Assembly (NCBI GenBank): GCA_002307375.1
Contig: NTJI01000003.1
Coordinates: 62,001 to 126,000, forward strand
DNA: 64,000 nt
Direction: 5' to 3'
Origin: Lysobacteraceae bacterium NML93-0399
GTDB lineage: Bacteria; Pseudomonadota; Gammaproteobacteria; Xanthomonadales; Xanthomonadaceae
Shown here: one piece after another, positions 10,301 to 22,010 of the stretch
Position numbering within the stretch: position 1 is the stretch's first letter
Layout of the letters: each line of letters opens with the position of its first letter
The notes under the pieces: generated by a model
Told to the model about the DNA's origin: nothing
The model's database searches: none
The model's input: the letters and a program-made list of their open reading frames with translations, nothing else
Made by a program: the position numbers and the translations under genes

Positions 10301-12343
10301 CGCGATCTGGCGCCAGTCGAGATCCGCGGCCAGCACCAGGCGGTTGAAGCCGTCGTTCTCGGCGTCGCCCTGCCACGCGCGCGCGAAGGCCTCGGTGAAC
10401 GCGGCCGCGCGCGCCTCGACGTCGATCGCGCCGGTCAGCGCCTCGACATGGAAGTCCTGGATGTACAGCGGCGTGCCGTCGACCTCGATGCGCGTGGGAT
10501 GCTCGGTGAGCACGCGCAGGCCGAGGTTCTCCATCACCGGCAGCACGTCCGACAGCGGGATGTCGTTGCCGCGCCGGTAGAGCTTGAGGTGCAGCACGTC
10601 GTCGCCGTCATCGACCGACGACCGGGTGTAGAAGCTCAGCTGCAGCGTCTCCGACGACGCCAGCGCGGCCAGCTTCTCGACGTCGGTCGCGGCCACGGCC
10701 GGCGACGCCTGCTCGATGTAGGCCGGCGACAGCATCCGCCCGATCCGCCCGGCCAGGCGCAGGCCCTCGCCTTCGCCGTGCCGCGCGACCAGTTCGTCGC
10801 GCAGGTTGTCCTGCCAGTTGCGCACGATCGCCTGCAGCGCCTGTTCCAGCGCGCCGACGTCGACGTCGACCTGCGCATCGGCGCGCGGACGCACGATCAG
10901 GTGCAACTGGGCCAGCGGCGATTCGCCGAGCACCACGTTCGCGTCGACGTGGTCGGCGTGCATGACCTCGCGCAGCAGTTGCTCGATGCGCCGGCGCACG
11001 TCGGTATTGAAGCGGTCGCGCGGGATGTAGACCAGCACCGAGTAGAAGCGGCCGTAGCGATCCTTGCGCAGGAACAGCCGGCTGCGCACACGCTCCTGCA
11101 GGCCGAGGATGCCGGTGCCGAGCCGGAACAGCTCGTCGGACGTCGACTGGAACAGCTCGTCGCGCGGCAACGTCTCCAGCAGGTGGCGCAGCGCCTTGCC
11201 GCTGTGGCCGGTCGGCTTGAGCCCGGATTCGCGCATCACGTACTCGAAACGCTCGCGCACCAGCGGGATGTCCCACGGCCGCCGCGTGTAGGCGCTGGAC
11301 GTGTACAGGCCCACGAAGCGCTGCTCGCCGACGACGTTGCCCTTGGCGTCGTAGCGCAGGATGCCGATGTAGTCCATGTAGCCCGGCCGGTGCACGGTCG
11401 AGCGCGCACTGGTCTTGGTCAGGATCAGCGCGTCGACCTCGCCGGCGCGGCGCAGCGCGTCCGCGCCGAGCTCACTGAGCGGGCGTGACTTCACCGTTCC
11501 CGGCGTGCGCAGCAGGCCGAGGCCGCTGTCGGGCACCGCCTCGAGCACCTCGTCGCCGCCCTTGCGGCGCACCTGGTATTCGCGGTAGCCGAAGAACGTG
11601 AAGTGGTCATCCGCCGCCCAGCGCAGGAACTCCTGGGCTTCGCGCCGGCTGTCCTCGGCGACCGGGCTCGGCTGGGCGACCAGCGCCTCGGCCGCGCCTT
11701 CCATCGCGCCGCGCATGTCGCGCCAGTCGGCCACGATCACGCGCACGTCGTCGAGCACGCGACGCACCAGCGATTCGATGCGGCCGTTCTCTTCGGGCGT
11801 CTGGCGATCGATCTCCAGGTGCATCACCGACTCGGCTTCGCCCTCGCCCACGCCGGCCAGACGGCCGGCGCGATCGCGCGTGATCGACAGGACCGGATGG
11901 CCCAGCACGTGCACGCCGATGCCCTGCTCGGCCAGCGCCATGGTCACCGAATCGACCAGGAACGGCATGTCGTCGTTGACGATCTGCAGCACGGTGTGCG
12001 GCGATTCCCAGCCGTGGCTCTTCATCGCCGGATTGAACAGGCGCACGTTCGCCGTGCCGGGCTTGCGCCGGCTCGCGAAGTCGAACAGGTCCGCGGCGAG
12101 CGCTGCCCAGCCATCGGCGCTGTGCAACGGCAGCTCTTCTTCGGTCATGCGTCGGTAGAACGCCTGTGCGAACGCGCTGGCGTCCTCGTGCGCACCCTTG
12201 CCGGCGCGGCGCCGGACGGCGTCGAAGATCGGCGCGAGCAAAGCGCTGGGGGCGCTGGCGCTTGCGCCCTTCTTCTTCGAAGAGACAGCGGTCTTGGTCG
12301 ATTTCGCCGGCGCGGTTTTACCGGTCTTGCGGGATGAGGTCAT
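7349..12343 (-). CDS. gdhB: NAD-specific glutamate dehydrogenase, large (180-kDa class) type
   Basis: 1664 residues, the size of the bacterial large GDH class. A Lys/Ser/Ala-rich N-terminal tail (residues 1-35) precedes a long regulatory region with ACT-like segments (about 50-700). The dehydrogenase core (about 730-1250) contains GPVARGGLRWSDR, VIVPVGSKGGF, NNPLRVDGRDL and VVGEGGNLG. The enzyme deaminates glutamate to 2-oxoglutarate with NAD and works mainly in catabolism. The ATG at 12343 opens a convincing N-terminus; the gene follows the acyl-CoA dehydrogenase gene on the same strand 179 bases away. Confidence 0.93.
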   Translation of the reverse strand: MTSSRKTGKTAPAKSTKTAVSSKKKGASASAPSALLAPIFDAVRRRAGKGAHEDASAFAQAFYRRMTEEELPLHSADGWAALAADLFDFASRRKPGTANVRLFNPAMKSHGWESPHTVLQIVNDDMPFLVDSVTMALAEQGIGVHVLGHPVLSITRDRAGRLAGVGEGEAESVMHLEIDRQTPEENGRIESLVRRVLDDVRVIVADWRDMRGAMEGAAEALVAQPSPVAEDSRREAQEFLRWAADDHFTFFGYREYQVRRKGGDEVLEAVPDSGLGLLRTPGTVKSRPLSELGADALRRAGEVDALILTKTSARSTVHRPGYMDYIGILRYDAKGNVVGEQRFVGLYTSSAYTRRPWDIPLVRERFEYVMRESGLKPTGHSGKALRHLLETLPRDELFQSTSDELFRLGTGILGLQERVRSRLFLRKDRYGRFYSVLVYIPRDRFNTDVRRRIEQLLREVMHADHVDANVVLGESPLAQLHLIVRPRADAQVDVDVGALEQALQAIVRNWQDNLRDELVARHGEGEGLRLAGRIGRMLSPAYIEQASPAVAATDVEKLAALASSETLQLSFYTRSSVDDGDDVLHLKLYRRGNDIPLSDVLPVMENLGLRVLTEHPTRIEVDGTPLYIQDFHVEALTGAIDVEARAAAFTEAFARAWQGDAENDGFNRLVLAADLDWRQIAMLRGYCKYLLQVGVPFSQAYVEDTLGRYPLLARLLVEVFEARFDPRTGHESRAQIDAGAEALATQLQALSSGDEATWSLLQPVVAARGKARGTQYDAARDALKGLLDRVSSLDEDRILRSYLGVIDATLRTSYYQRTMSGSLLETISFKFDSARVPDLPKPKPYREIFVYGPRIEGTHLRFGPVARGGLRWSDRREDFRTEVLGLVKAQMVKNTVIVPVGSKGGFIVKRPPAGGDRDALFAEGVACYTLFINGLLQITDNIVDGEIVPPRDVVRHDDNDPYLVVAADKGTATFSDTANGIAREHGFWLDDAFASGGSVGYDHKGMGITARGAWESVKRHFRAMGRNSQTQDFTCVGVGDMSGDVFGNGMLLSEHIRLVAAFDHRHIFIDPDPDAARSFVERQRMFALPRSSWEDYDRALIAKGGGVWPRSAKSIALSKQARAALGIDDAVDAMSPNELMSAILRAPVDLLWNGGIGTYVKSSGESNADVGDRANNPLRVDGRDLRCKVVGEGGNLGMTQLGRIEAALHGVLLNTDFIDNSAGVDTSDHEVNIKILLNAVVQSKKLTVPARNKLLASMTDEVADLVLWDNYRQNQALSLMERMSVTRLGSKRHFIRTLEAQGLLDRQIEFLPSDAEISERKAKGQGLTRPELSVLLSYSKLVAFDQMLASDIPEDPYLSRELQRYFPQPLQKKYAAFMEDHRLKREIIATAVTNQMINRMGATFLMRMQEDSGRTPGEVAKAFTITRETIEARTLWNRIDALDGAVPEAVQVDALQVIWNLQRAFTRWLLARPGAIPDITTAVERYHDGFHAIRNGRQIIADGQRAAHDASLQTWRDKGVPEDLAGQLAALPYLESAWDIIEVASERRQKPVDVARLYFRLGEALNLPWLTEQIDALEVDGRWHAVARGVLREELGQQHRALVGQVLSMPGATPEAKVQAWLERDDSILRFTLAMLGELAAQNSLDYPTASVAVQRVSQLVQRS

Positions 12344-12368
12344 GGCGACAAACGGTCCGATGCAATGA

Positions 12369-12390
12369 GGCCCGCGTTTTCACGCGGGCC
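12369..12390 (-). terminator. Hairpin between the acyl-CoA dehydrogenase gene and gdhB
   Basis: 9-bp perfect stem GGCCCGCGT/ACGCGGGCC with a 4-base loop, about 130 bases past the acyl-CoA dehydrogenase stop and 26 bases before the gdhB start. There is no strong U-tract. It may be a terminator or a leader structure of gdhB. Confidence 0.4.
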
Positions 12391-12522
12391 GACGGGAAAG
12401 GAATGGGCACGACGGTGCGGCCGGACGGCCGACCGGGTCGGGCAGAACGGACGCCGCGTGCCCACGGGGGCGACGCAGGCGGCGGACACGCGCGGTGCTG
12501 GCGTGGAGACACGGCATGCGGA

Positions 12523-13671
12523 TCAGCGCAGGCCGGTCTCGTTGCGGGCGATCACCAGCCGCTGGATCTCGCTGGTGCCTTCATAGATTTCGGTGATCTT
12601 GGCGTCACGGAAATACCGCTCGATCGGCATTTCCTTCGAATAGCCCATGCCGCCGTGGATCTGCAGCGCCTGGTGAGTGATCCACATCGCGGCTTCCGAC
12701 GCAGTGAGCTTGGCGATCGCGGCCTCGTTGCTGAAACGCTTGCCTTCGCCCTTGAGCCAGGCCGCGCGCAAGGTGAGCAGCAACGCCGCATCGAGCTTGC
12801 ACTTCATGTCGGCGATCTTGGCCTGGGTCATCTGGAACGCGCCGATCGGCTGGCCGAAGGCCTTGCGCTCCTTGACGTACCCGACCGTGGCCTCGTACGC
12901 GGCGCGAGCGATGCCGATCGCCTGCGAGGCGATGCCGATGCGGCCGGCGTCGAGTACGCCCATCGCGATCTTGAAGCCCTGGCCTTCCTGGCCGAGCACG
13001 TCGGAGGCCTGCGCCACGTAGTCCTGGAACTCGATCTCGCAGGTGGCCGAGGCGCGGATGCCGAGCTTGGGCTCGGTCTTGCCACGGTGGAACCCGGCGC
13101 GTTCGCCGTCGATGACGAATGCGGTGACGCCGCGCGCGCCCTGATCGGGGTCGGTCATCGCGAACAGCACGAAATACCTGGCGACGGGGCCGGAGGTAAT
13201 CCAGCTCTTCTTGCCGTTGATGACGTAGCTGCCGTCAGCCTGCTTGACCGCGCGGCACTTCATCGCCGTGGCGTCGGAACCCGACTGCGGCTCGGTCAGC
13301 GCGAAGGCGCCGATCTCGCGGCCTTCCGCGATCGCGCGCAGGTATTGCTGCTTCTGGTCTTCGGTGCCGTGGGTCAGGATGCCGTTGCAGAACAGCGAGT
13401 TGTTGACCGACATGATCGTCGAATGCGCGGCATCGGCCGCCGCCACTTCCACCATCGCCAGCACATAGGACACCGGGTCCATGCCGGCGCCGCCGTATTC
13501 GTCGGGCACTTCGATGCCCATCAGGCCATTCTCGCCGAGGACCTTCATGTTCTCGACGGGGAACTCGCCGGTGCGGTCGTGGTGTTCGGCGCTGGGGGCG
13601 ATCCGTTCCTGTGCGATCCGTCGCGCGATGTCCTGGATCATCAACTGCTCTTCGCTGAAACCGAACTCCAC
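12523..13671 (-). CDS. Acyl-CoA dehydrogenase (short-chain/butyryl type)
   Basis: 382 residues, normal for the family. FAD/substrate segments FALTEPQSGSDA and WITSGPVARYFVLFA are present, as is the C-terminal LQIHGGMGYSKEMPIERYFRDAKITEIYEGTSEIQ region (given here as overlapping short motifs HGGMGY, RYFRDAK and YEGTSE). The Glu of YEGTSE (about residue 364) is the catalytic base of short- and medium-chain enzymes. It oxidises acyl-CoA to enoyl-CoA using an electron transfer flavoprotein. The GTG start at 13671 has AGAGG about 9 bases upstream. No other fatty acid gene is adjacent. Confidence 0.9.
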   Translation of the reverse strand: MEFGFSEEQLMIQDIARRIAQERIAPSAEHHDRTGEFPVENMKVLGENGLMGIEVPDEYGGAGMDPVSYVLAMVEVAAADAAHSTIMSVNNSLFCNGILTHGTEDQKQQYLRAIAEGREIGAFALTEPQSGSDATAMKCRAVKQADGSYVINGKKSWITSGPVARYFVLFAMTDPDQGARGVTAFVIDGERAGFHRGKTEPKLGIRASATCEIEFQDYVAQASDVLGQEGQGFKIAMGVLDAGRIGIASQAIGIARAAYEATVGYVKERKAFGQPIGAFQMTQAKIADMKCKLDAALLLTLRAAWLKGEGKRFSNEAAIAKLTASEAAMWITHQALQIHGGMGYSKEMPIERYFRDAKITEIYEGTSEIQRLVIARNETGLR

Positions 13672-13875
13672 GGGCTACAACCTCTGTGCGGAAACGATCC
13701 GGCAATTGTAGCGTCGGCCCGCGCGAAAGACCCGCAAAGTCGTTCCCGCGCTGCAACATGACGGGGCTCGGCCACCTCCCGGCGTGACCGTTGCATGACG
13801 CCGTGAATTCGCCGCCTTGACCCTCTCCACGGCCGCGCCGACAATTCATCCTTGCATCGCGATATGGAGATATTC

Positions 13876-14805
13876 ATGGATCTGGAGGCCTGGTCCGCGC
13901 GCCTGAAGGTGCTGGCCGATCCCACCCGCGTGCGCCTGCTCGCGCTGCTCGAAGTCGAGGAACTCACGGTCGCCGAACTGTCGTCGATCACCCGGCTCGC
14001 CCAGCCCCGCGTTTCCACGCACCTGGCCCGCCTCAAGGACGCGAACCTGGTGCGCGACCGCCGCGCCGGTGTCTCGGCCTACTACCGCTTCGACCATGCC
14101 GCGCTCGACCCCGCGCAACGTGCGCTGTGGCAGGCGCTGAGCACCGGCAGCGACGATCCGCTGCTGCGCCAGGATGCCGAGCGCGTGCCGGCGGTGCTGG
14201 CGATGCGCGCCGCCGACCAGAGCTGGGCCGACACCGTGGCCGGTGACATGGAGCGGCATTACTCGCCCGGCCGGACCTGGGAGGCGCTCGCGCGTTCGGC
14301 ACTGCCGCTGCTCGAAACCGGCGACGTACTCGATATCGCGTCCGGCGATGGCGTGCTGGCCGAGCTGCTGGCGCCGCATGCGCACCACTATGTGTGCCTG
14401 GATGCCAGCCGCCGCGTGGTCGCGGCGTCCGCCGAGCGGCTCAAGCGATTCTCCAACGTCGAAGTGCGCGAGGGCGACATGCATGCCCTGCCCTTCGAGG
14501 ACGCCAGTTTCGACCTGGTCGTGCTGATGCACGCCCTGACCTACGCCACGCGGCCGGCGCAGGCGGTCAATGAAGCGGCGCGCGTCCTGCGCCCCGGCGG
14601 CCGCCTGCTGCTCTCGAGCCTGGACAAACATGGCCACGAAGCCGCGGTGCAGGCCTATGGCCACGCCAACCTGGGATTCACCGACAAGGAACTGCGCCGC
14701 TTCGTCACGAAGGCAGGCCTGGAAATCCACAGCGCCGAAACCGTGACCCGCGAGAAGCGCCCCCCGCATTTCCAGGTGATCTCGATCATCGCGAGAAAGC
14801 CGTGA
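13876..14805 (+). CDS. ArsR-type winged-helix regulator fused to a SAM-dependent methyltransferase domain
   Basis: 309 residues. Residues 1-90 form an ArsR-like winged helix ([14 protein letters not shown], then [15 protein letters not shown]). Residues about 130-309 form a class I methyltransferase with motif [23 protein letters not shown] and a post-motif [13 protein letters not shown]. The ATG at 13876 is chosen over upstream TTG/ATG codons because GGAG lies 6 bases before it. Its last codons overlap the GTG start of the metH N-terminal gene (GTGA), so it is translationally coupled to methionine synthesis. I infer a regulator that reads SAM or SAH; enzyme activity is unproven. Confidence 0.85.
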   Translation: MDLEAWSARLKVLADPTRVRLLALLEVEELTVAELSSITRLAQPRVSTHLARLKDANLVRDRRAGVSAYYRFDHAALDPAQRALWQALSTGSDDPLLRQDAERVPAVLAMRAADQSWADTVAGDMERHYSPGRTWEALARSALPLLETGDVLDIASGDGVLAELLAPHAHHYVCLDASRRVVAASAERLKRFSNVEVREGDMHALPFEDASFDLVVLMHALTYATRPAQAVNEAARVLRPGGRLLLSSLDKHGHEAAVQAYGHANLGFTDKELRRFVTKAGLEIHSAETVTREKRPPHFQVISIIARKP

Positions 14806-15899
14806 CGACGTGGCTGCATCCGGCACGGGTCGAGGCGCTCGAGCGTGCGCTGGCCACGCGCATCCTCGTCCTCGACGGGGCCATGGGCACGATGATCCAG
14901 CGTTTCGGTCTCACCGAGGCCGATTATCGTGGCGAGCGCTTCGCCAGCGGATACGACGCGCTGCATGCAGCTCAGGGGCACGCCCACGGCGCGGACTGCG
15001 GCTGCGAATCGCACGACCAGCGCGGCAACAACGATCTGCTTACGCTCACGCGGCCGGACATCATCCGCGGCATCCACGCCGAGTATCTCGCCGCCGGCGC
15101 GGACATCGTGGAGACCAACACCTTCAACTCGACGGCGGTGTCGCTCGCCGATTACCACCTGCAGCATCTGGTACAGGAGCTCAACCGCGAAGGTGCCGCA
15201 CTGGCACGCGCGGCGTGCGACGAAGCCGAGGCGGCGACCCCCGAGCGTCCGCGCTTCGTTGCCGGCATCCTCGGCCCGACCAGCCGCACCGCCTCGATCA
15301 GCCCGGACGTCAACGACCCCGGTTACCGCGCGGTGACCTTCGACGAGCTGGTGGCGATCTACCGCGAAGCGAGCTTCGGCCTGATCGATGGCGGCGCCGA
15401 CATTCTGATGGTCGAAACCGTGTTCGACACGCTCAACGCCAAGGCCGCGCTGTACGCGATCGAGACCGTGTTCGACGAGCGCGGTGGCCGACTGCCGGTG
15501 ATGATCTCCGGCACGATCACCGACGCGTCCGGCCGCACGCTCTCGGGGCAGACCGCCGAAGCCTTCTGGTACTCGCTGCAGCATGCGCGTCCGCATGCGC
15601 TGGGCCTGAACTGCGCGCTCGGCGCCAAGGATCTGCGGCCGCACGTCGAGACCCTGTCACAGGTCGCGCAGACGTCCGTGTCCTGCCATCCGAATGCCGG
15701 CCTGCCGAACGCTTTCGGCGGCTATGACGAAACGCCGGAGGATATGGCCGAAGTGCTGCGTGAATTCGCGACCGCCGGTCTGCTCAACATCGTCGGTGGC
15801 TGCTGCGGTACGTCGCCGGCGCATATCCAGGCGATCGCCGCGGCGGTCAGCGATGTCGCGCCGCGGGTGCCCGGGCGCGACATGGAGACAGCGGCGTGA
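14802..15899 (+). CDS. metH: Methionine synthase N-terminal half: homocysteine-binding zinc module
   Basis: 365 residues covering only the first module of cobalamin-dependent methionine synthase. It has [30 protein letters not shown], and zinc-ligand cysteines at Cys271 (LGLNCALG) and Cys334/335 (GGCCGT). The spacing of 63 and 64 residues equals that of E. coli MetH Cys247/310/311. The protein activates homocysteine for methylation. It starts at GTG 14802, overlapping the ArsR-methyltransferase stop, and ends with a proper TGA. The remaining three modules are encoded by a separate downstream gene, so the two proteins must form a complex. Confidence 0.9.
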   Translation: MTTWLHPARVEALERALATRILVLDGAMGTMIQRFGLTEADYRGERFASGYDALHAAQGHAHGADCGCESHDQRGNNDLLTLTRPDIIRGIHAEYLAAGADIVETNTFNSTAVSLADYHLQHLVQELNREGAALARAACDEAEAATPERPRFVAGILGPTSRTASISPDVNDPGYRAVTFDELVAIYREASFGLIDGGADILMVETVFDTLNAKAALYAIETVFDERGGRLPVMISGTITDASGRTLSGQTAEAFWYSLQHARPHALGLNCALGAKDLRPHVETLSQVAQTSVSCHPNAGLPNAFGGYDETPEDMAEVLREFATAGLLNIVGGCCGTSPAHIQAIAAAVSDVAPRVPGRDMETAA

Positions 15900-15923
15900 T
15901 CGTCGCGATGACGCAAGTTCCCC

Positions 15924-15995
15924 CTGTAGGAGCGCGCTCGCGCGCGAAGGGCCTGCACCGGGAACGCCTCATCGCGCGCGAGCGCGCTCTTACAG
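15924..15995. repeat. REP-type palindrome between the two metH genes
   Basis: Single 72-base unit CTGTAGGAGCGCGCTCGCGC...GCGCGCTCTTACAG (right arm has T for C in CTCTTAC). It lies between the stop of the first metH gene and the start of the second and can form a long hairpin in the shared transcript. Confidence 0.85.
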
Positions 15996-16044
15996 AAAAG
16001 CGGCGTTGCGCCGGAATTGACTCGGCAGACAAAGGCTTCGCCCC

Positions 16045-18723
<2,679 letters not shown>

Positions 18724-18737
18724 CCGCGTCGACACGA

Positions 18738-18758
18738 AGCCGCCACGCCATGGCGGCT
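18738..18758 (+). terminator. Hairpin downstream of metH
   Basis: 8-bp perfect stem AGCCGCCA/TGGCGGCT with a 5-base loop, 14 bases past the metH stop. There is no U-run after it, so it may be only a weak terminator or an RNA-stabilising stem. Confidence 0.4.
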
Positions 18759-18794
18759 ATGCTGGCGCGTCCTTTTCAATGCAGGGACTCCCGC

Positions 18795-20216
18795 ATGTTC
18801 CGACGTCTCGGCTCCACCGCCGCGCTCGCCAGCGCCGTCTGCCTGGCCGCCTGCGGCGGCACCGCCCCCACGTCCACGACCGGTGGCGCCGACACGCCAT
18901 CTCCACCCGAGGCAGGCGTGACCATCATCGAGAACGCCCGCGTGTTCGATGGCGAACGCGACCTGGGCGAAGTCTCGCTGGTGATCCGCGATGGCCTGAT
19001 CGAACGCGTCGCCGATGCCGGCGCGAACGATCTGCCCGAAGGCGCCGAACGCATCGACCATCGCGGCCGTTTCATCATGCCCGGCCTGGTCAACGACCAT
19101 GCCCACGTCGGTAACACACGCGGCACCGAACACGGCGACCGCTTCTACACACAGGACCAGGTGTCCGCCGACCTGCGCCAGTTCCAGGCCTATGGCGTGA
19201 CCACGGTGGTGTCCCTGGGCATGAACGGCAGCGCGTTCGGCGAGATCCGCAACGCGGTCAACGCTGATCCAATGCAGGGCGCGCAGCTCTTCGGCGCCGG
19301 AGGCGGCGTCGGCACGCCGGACGGTGCGCCGCCGGCTGCGAACATGGGGCTGCAGGACGATCCCGTCGCGCGTCCCGCCGATGCCGAGGCCGCACGCGCC
19401 GCCGTGCGCGCACAGGCCGAAGCCGGCGTCGACATGATCAAACTCTGGGTCGACGACCTCGGCGGCAAGGCGCCGCAGATGCAGCCGGAGATCTACAAGG
19501 CCGCGATCGAAGAAGCGCACCGTCACAATCTGCTCGTCGCCGCGCATATCCACGATCTGGCGCCGGCCGCGGACCTCGTCGCCAGCGGCGTCGACATCCT
19601 CGCGCACGGCATCCGCGACCAGGCCATCGGCGACGATCTCGTCGACGACATGCGTAGTGCCGGCACCGGCTACATCGCGACCCTGCAGATCGACGAGGCC
19701 AACTACATTTATGCCGAACAACCCGGCTGGCTGGACACGCCGTTCCTGCGCAACGCCCTGCCCGCCTCGGTGCTGGCGCAATGGTCGGACGCGGCGTGGC
19801 GCGAGAACAAGCTCGCCGACCCTGCGACGCAGGACCATCGCGACGCACTTGCCACCAACCTCGCCAATCTCTCGACGCTGCGCGAGGCCGGCGTGCGCAT
19901 CGGTTTCGGCACCGATGCCGGCGCACTGCCACACCGCGTGCCGGGCTTCGCCGAGCATCGCGAACTGGAACTGATGGTCGATGGCGCAGGCTTCACCGCC
20001 GAGCAGGCCCTGGTGACTGCAACGAGCGCCGCCGCGCAGCTGCTGCGCTTCGACGACCGCGGTGTGCTGCAGCCCGGCAGGCGTGCGGACTTCATCGTGC
20101 TGTCGGCGAACCCGCTGGAAGACATCCGCAACACCCGCAGCATCGAGGCGGTGTGGCAGGCCGGCCGCAGGGTCGCGGGCCCTGTCGCCGAGTACGACGC
20201 GCAGGCACGCGACTGA
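18795..20216 (+). CDS. Amidohydrolase-family lipoprotein (imidazolonepropionase-like)
   Basis: 473 residues from the ATG at 18795. The N-terminus is a lipoprotein signal with lipobox LAAC (Cys21) followed by a Thr/Pro/Ser-rich linker. The amidohydrolase domain shows VFDGER, IDHRGRFIMPGLVNDHAHV (HxH metal ligands NDHAHV), HIHD, DILAHGIRD, IGFGTDAG (late Asp) and C-terminal RADFIVLSANPL. The enzyme family hydrolyses amide or cyclic amide bonds with a metal centre; the substrate cannot be told from sequence. The frame extends upstream, but the lipobox fixes this start. Confidence 0.85.
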   Translation: MFRRLGSTAALASAVCLAACGGTAPTSTTGGADTPSPPEAGVTIIENARVFDGERDLGEVSLVIRDGLIERVADAGANDLPEGAERIDHRGRFIMPGLVNDHAHVGNTRGTEHGDRFYTQDQVSADLRQFQAYGVTTVVSLGMNGSAFGEIRNAVNADPMQGAQLFGAGGGVGTPDGAPPAANMGLQDDPVARPADAEAARAAVRAQAEAGVDMIKLWVDDLGGKAPQMQPEIYKAAIEEAHRHNLLVAAHIHDLAPAADLVASGVDILAHGIRDQAIGDDLVDDMRSAGTGYIATLQIDEANYIYAEQPGWLDTPFLRNALPASVLAQWSDAAWRENKLADPATQDHRDALATNLANLSTLREAGVRIGFGTDAGALPHRVPGFAEHRELELMVDGAGFTAEQALVTATSAAAQLLRFDDRGVLQPGRRADFIVLSANPLEDIRNTRSIEAVWQAGRRVAGPVAEYDAQARD

Positions 20217-20227
20217 TCGAAACAAAG

Positions 20228-20257
20228 TCGCGACCCGCGCGTCGGCGCGGGTCGCGA
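20228..20257. terminator. Bidirectional terminator between convergent genes
   Basis: 12-bp perfect stem TCGCGACCCGCG/CGCGGGTCGCGA with a 6-base loop, between the amidohydrolase and the beta-barrel-like gene. On the minus strand it is followed by CTTTGTTT, a fair U-tract; on the plus strand only by TTC. Confidence 0.7.
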
Positions 20258-20270
20258 TTCGGCCACCGGC

Positions 20271-21038
20271 TCAGGGCAACAGAAACGACACGCCGAAGCC
20301 GCCGGACCAGTCGTCCTCGTCGTCGGCGAAGCCGCGCAACACCGACAGATCGAGCTGCACCGCGGGCGCCACCCGCCAGGTCACGCCGGTGCCGAGCGCG
20401 CGCGAACGCTGCGCACCGGTGCCCAGCCCCGCTTCCAGGTACGCGCCGATGGAGTCGGTCGACACGAATGTCCAGCTCGGTGAAAGCGTCCAGCCGGTGC
20501 CGTCTTCGTCGCGCGTGCCATTGACATAGAACGCGACGTCACCCGTGGCGAGACTGACGCCCAGATCCTGCTGCGCGCGTCCGGCGCGGATGTCGGATGC
20601 ACCGGTCAGCACGCCCTGGCGCGCGAGCAGCGCCCACTGCATGTCATCGTCGGAACCGGGCAGCACCCACTTCAGCGCCACGCTGCTGTCGCCGCCGCCG
20701 TGCACGCGTTCGCGTGCATCCCCGCTGCGCGTGTGTTCCCACACGTGGCTGTCGCTGTCGAGCTGCAGTTCGAGCGCCGCGCCCAGGCCGATACGCAGCA
20801 GACTCGCGGCGGCGTAGCGCGTGCTGCGCACACCGTCGCTGTCGTCGCGGGCGATGTCCGGCAGGCCCTGCTCCCAGGCGATCTGTCCGGGCGCAAGGAC
20901 CGATGGCGAGAACCCGATGCCGGGCCGGTCGAACTCCACGTCGGCCGCGTCCTGTGCCCACGCTTTCGTGCACGCGCAAAGCAGCAGACCCAATACGCCG
21001 ACACGCGTGGCGAACCGCGCGGAAACGAGCGCGTTCAC
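20271..21038 (-). CDS. Probable outer-membrane beta-barrel/transporter-like protein
   Basis: 255 residues with a signal peptide ending AWAQ. The rest alternates hydrophobic and polar residues in short strands and ends in a typical outer-membrane terminus (GFGVSFLLP). The pattern (FDRPGIGFSP, TRYAAASLLRIGLGAALELQL, DLGVSLATGDVAFYVNG) resembles the PF13557 phenol-degradation/transporter barrel family, as I recall it. The GTG start overlaps the stop of the DUF2058 gene by 4 bases, implying coupling. The function is unknown. Confidence 0.6.
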   Translation of the reverse strand: MNALVSARFATRVGVLGLLLCACTKAWAQDAADVEFDRPGIGFSPSVLAPGQIAWEQGLPDIARDDSDGVRSTRYAAASLLRIGLGAALELQLDSDSHVWEHTRSGDARERVHGGGDSSVALKWVLPGSDDDMQWALLARQGVLTGASDIRAGRAQQDLGVSLATGDVAFYVNGTRDEDGTGWTLSPSWTFVSTDSIGAYLEAGLGTGAQRSRALGTGVTWRVAPAVQLDLSVLRGFADDEDDWSGGFGVSFLLP

Positions 21039-21721
21039 CAGACCAGATCGTCCGGCACCTGGTACTTGGGATCGCTGTACGGATCGTCGGCGGGCGGCGC
21101 CGTGGGGTCGATGCGCAGCGCCACGGATGGCGCGAAGATCGTCTCGGCCTCGGCCAGTACCTCGGCCATGACCAGCAGGTAGCGGCCATTGAGCTGGACC
21201 ACCCCCAGCTCACCCGCATTGAGCGCCTTGAGCTGGTCTTCGTCGACGTGGATGCGCTTGATCTTGCCGCCGTATTCGAAATGGCGGGCGATCTCGGCCT
21301 CGGGCTTGTTGAGTGACTTGCCGGCGAGAAACGCTTCGAGCTTCGCACGCGCCTCGCGGCGCAGCCGGGCTTCTTCCTGCTTCACGCGCTCGGCCTCGAT
21401 GCGCTCTTCCTTCTCGCGCTGGGCGCGGATGGCGAAGGCCTTGGCCAGATCGATGTCGCCTTGTGGGCGCTTGCCCGGGGGCGCACCACGACGGTCGTTC
21501 GCACGCGACTTGCCGTCACCGCGCGGCGCACCACTGTTGCGGGCCTGCGGACGTTGCGCATTGTCGCCACGCGGTGCACCGCCCTTGCGGTCTGCATTGC
21601 GCGGGCCGCGACGGTCATCGGGACGCGGGCCTCGACGCTCGTCACGGCGCGGTTTGGGCGCGGCGGGCGTCGGCGCCTTGAATCCGAGGCCGAGCAGCTG
21701 GTCGCGGAGGGAATCGGTCAT
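21035..21721 (-). CDS. DUF2058 family protein (YaiL-like)
   Basis: 228 residues starting MTDSLRDQLLGLGFK, the conserved N-terminus of DUF2058/YaiL. Residues 20-85 are a highly basic Arg/Gly/Pro/Asn-rich linker with repeated RRG, APRG and DDRRG units that looks disordered and nucleic-acid-like. A charged coiled coil follows (AIRAQREKEERIEAERVKQE region, about 93-135), then the conserved C-terminal domain with HFEYGGKIKRIHVD and YQVPDDLVW. The family is linked by annotation to nucleoid or polynucleotide association. It lies just downstream of slyX. Confidence 0.85.
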   Translation of the reverse strand: MTDSLRDQLLGLGFKAPTPAAPKPRRDERRGPRPDDRRGPRNADRKGGAPRGDNAQRPQARNSGAPRGDGKSRANDRRGAPPGKRPQGDIDLAKAFAIRAQREKEERIEAERVKQEEARLRREARAKLEAFLAGKSLNKPEAEIARHFEYGGKIKRIHVDEDQLKALNAGELGVVQLNGRYLLVMAEVLAEAETIFAPSVALRIDPTAPPADDPYSDPKYQVPDDLVW

Positions 21722-21730
21722 TGCGCGTAC

Positions 21731-21958
21731 TCAGTAATGCGGGGGTGGCGGTTCTTCCGACGCATCGGGGAAATGCACGGTGCGCGCCTGGCGTAGATCG
21801 TCCATCACCCGGCGCAACAGGCCGGTCTGCGCACTCAGTTCCAGCCGGGCCTGGGTCAGCGCGTCGTTGAGTTCGCCGATGGTCTGTTCCTGGAATGACA
21901 AGCGCATTTCCAGTTCGGTGACGCGCGCTTCGAGCGCGTCGTGTCCGGTGTCGTTCAT
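21731..21958 (-). CDS. slyX: SlyX protein
   Basis: 75 residues from the ATG at 21958. It is one short coiled coil (ARVTELEMRLSFQEQTIGEL) ending in the family signature PPPPHY. SlyX is a small conserved protein of unknown role, first noted beside slyD, an FKBP isomerase gene, in E. coli. Here too an FKBP gene lies immediately upstream. Confidence 0.9.
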   Translation of the reverse strand: MNDTGHDALEARVTELEMRLSFQEQTIGELNDALTQARLELSAQTGLLRRVMDDLRQARTVHFPDASEEPPPPHY

Positions 21959-22010
21959 TGCATTCCCGATCGGCTGGCGCGCCGCGACGTCGCGGCGCGC
22001 CACAAGGGTC

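Noticed and set aside
6947-11488. 1513-codon open frame on the plus strand
   Set aside because: It is antisense to gdhB and arises from high GC codon bias. Its translation is His/Arg/Gln/Val-rich with no family motif, and it begins inside the REP array.
13846-14826. 326-codon open frame on the minus strand
   Set aside because: Mirrors the ArsR-methyltransferase gene, which has clear domains and start; the mirror frame has none.
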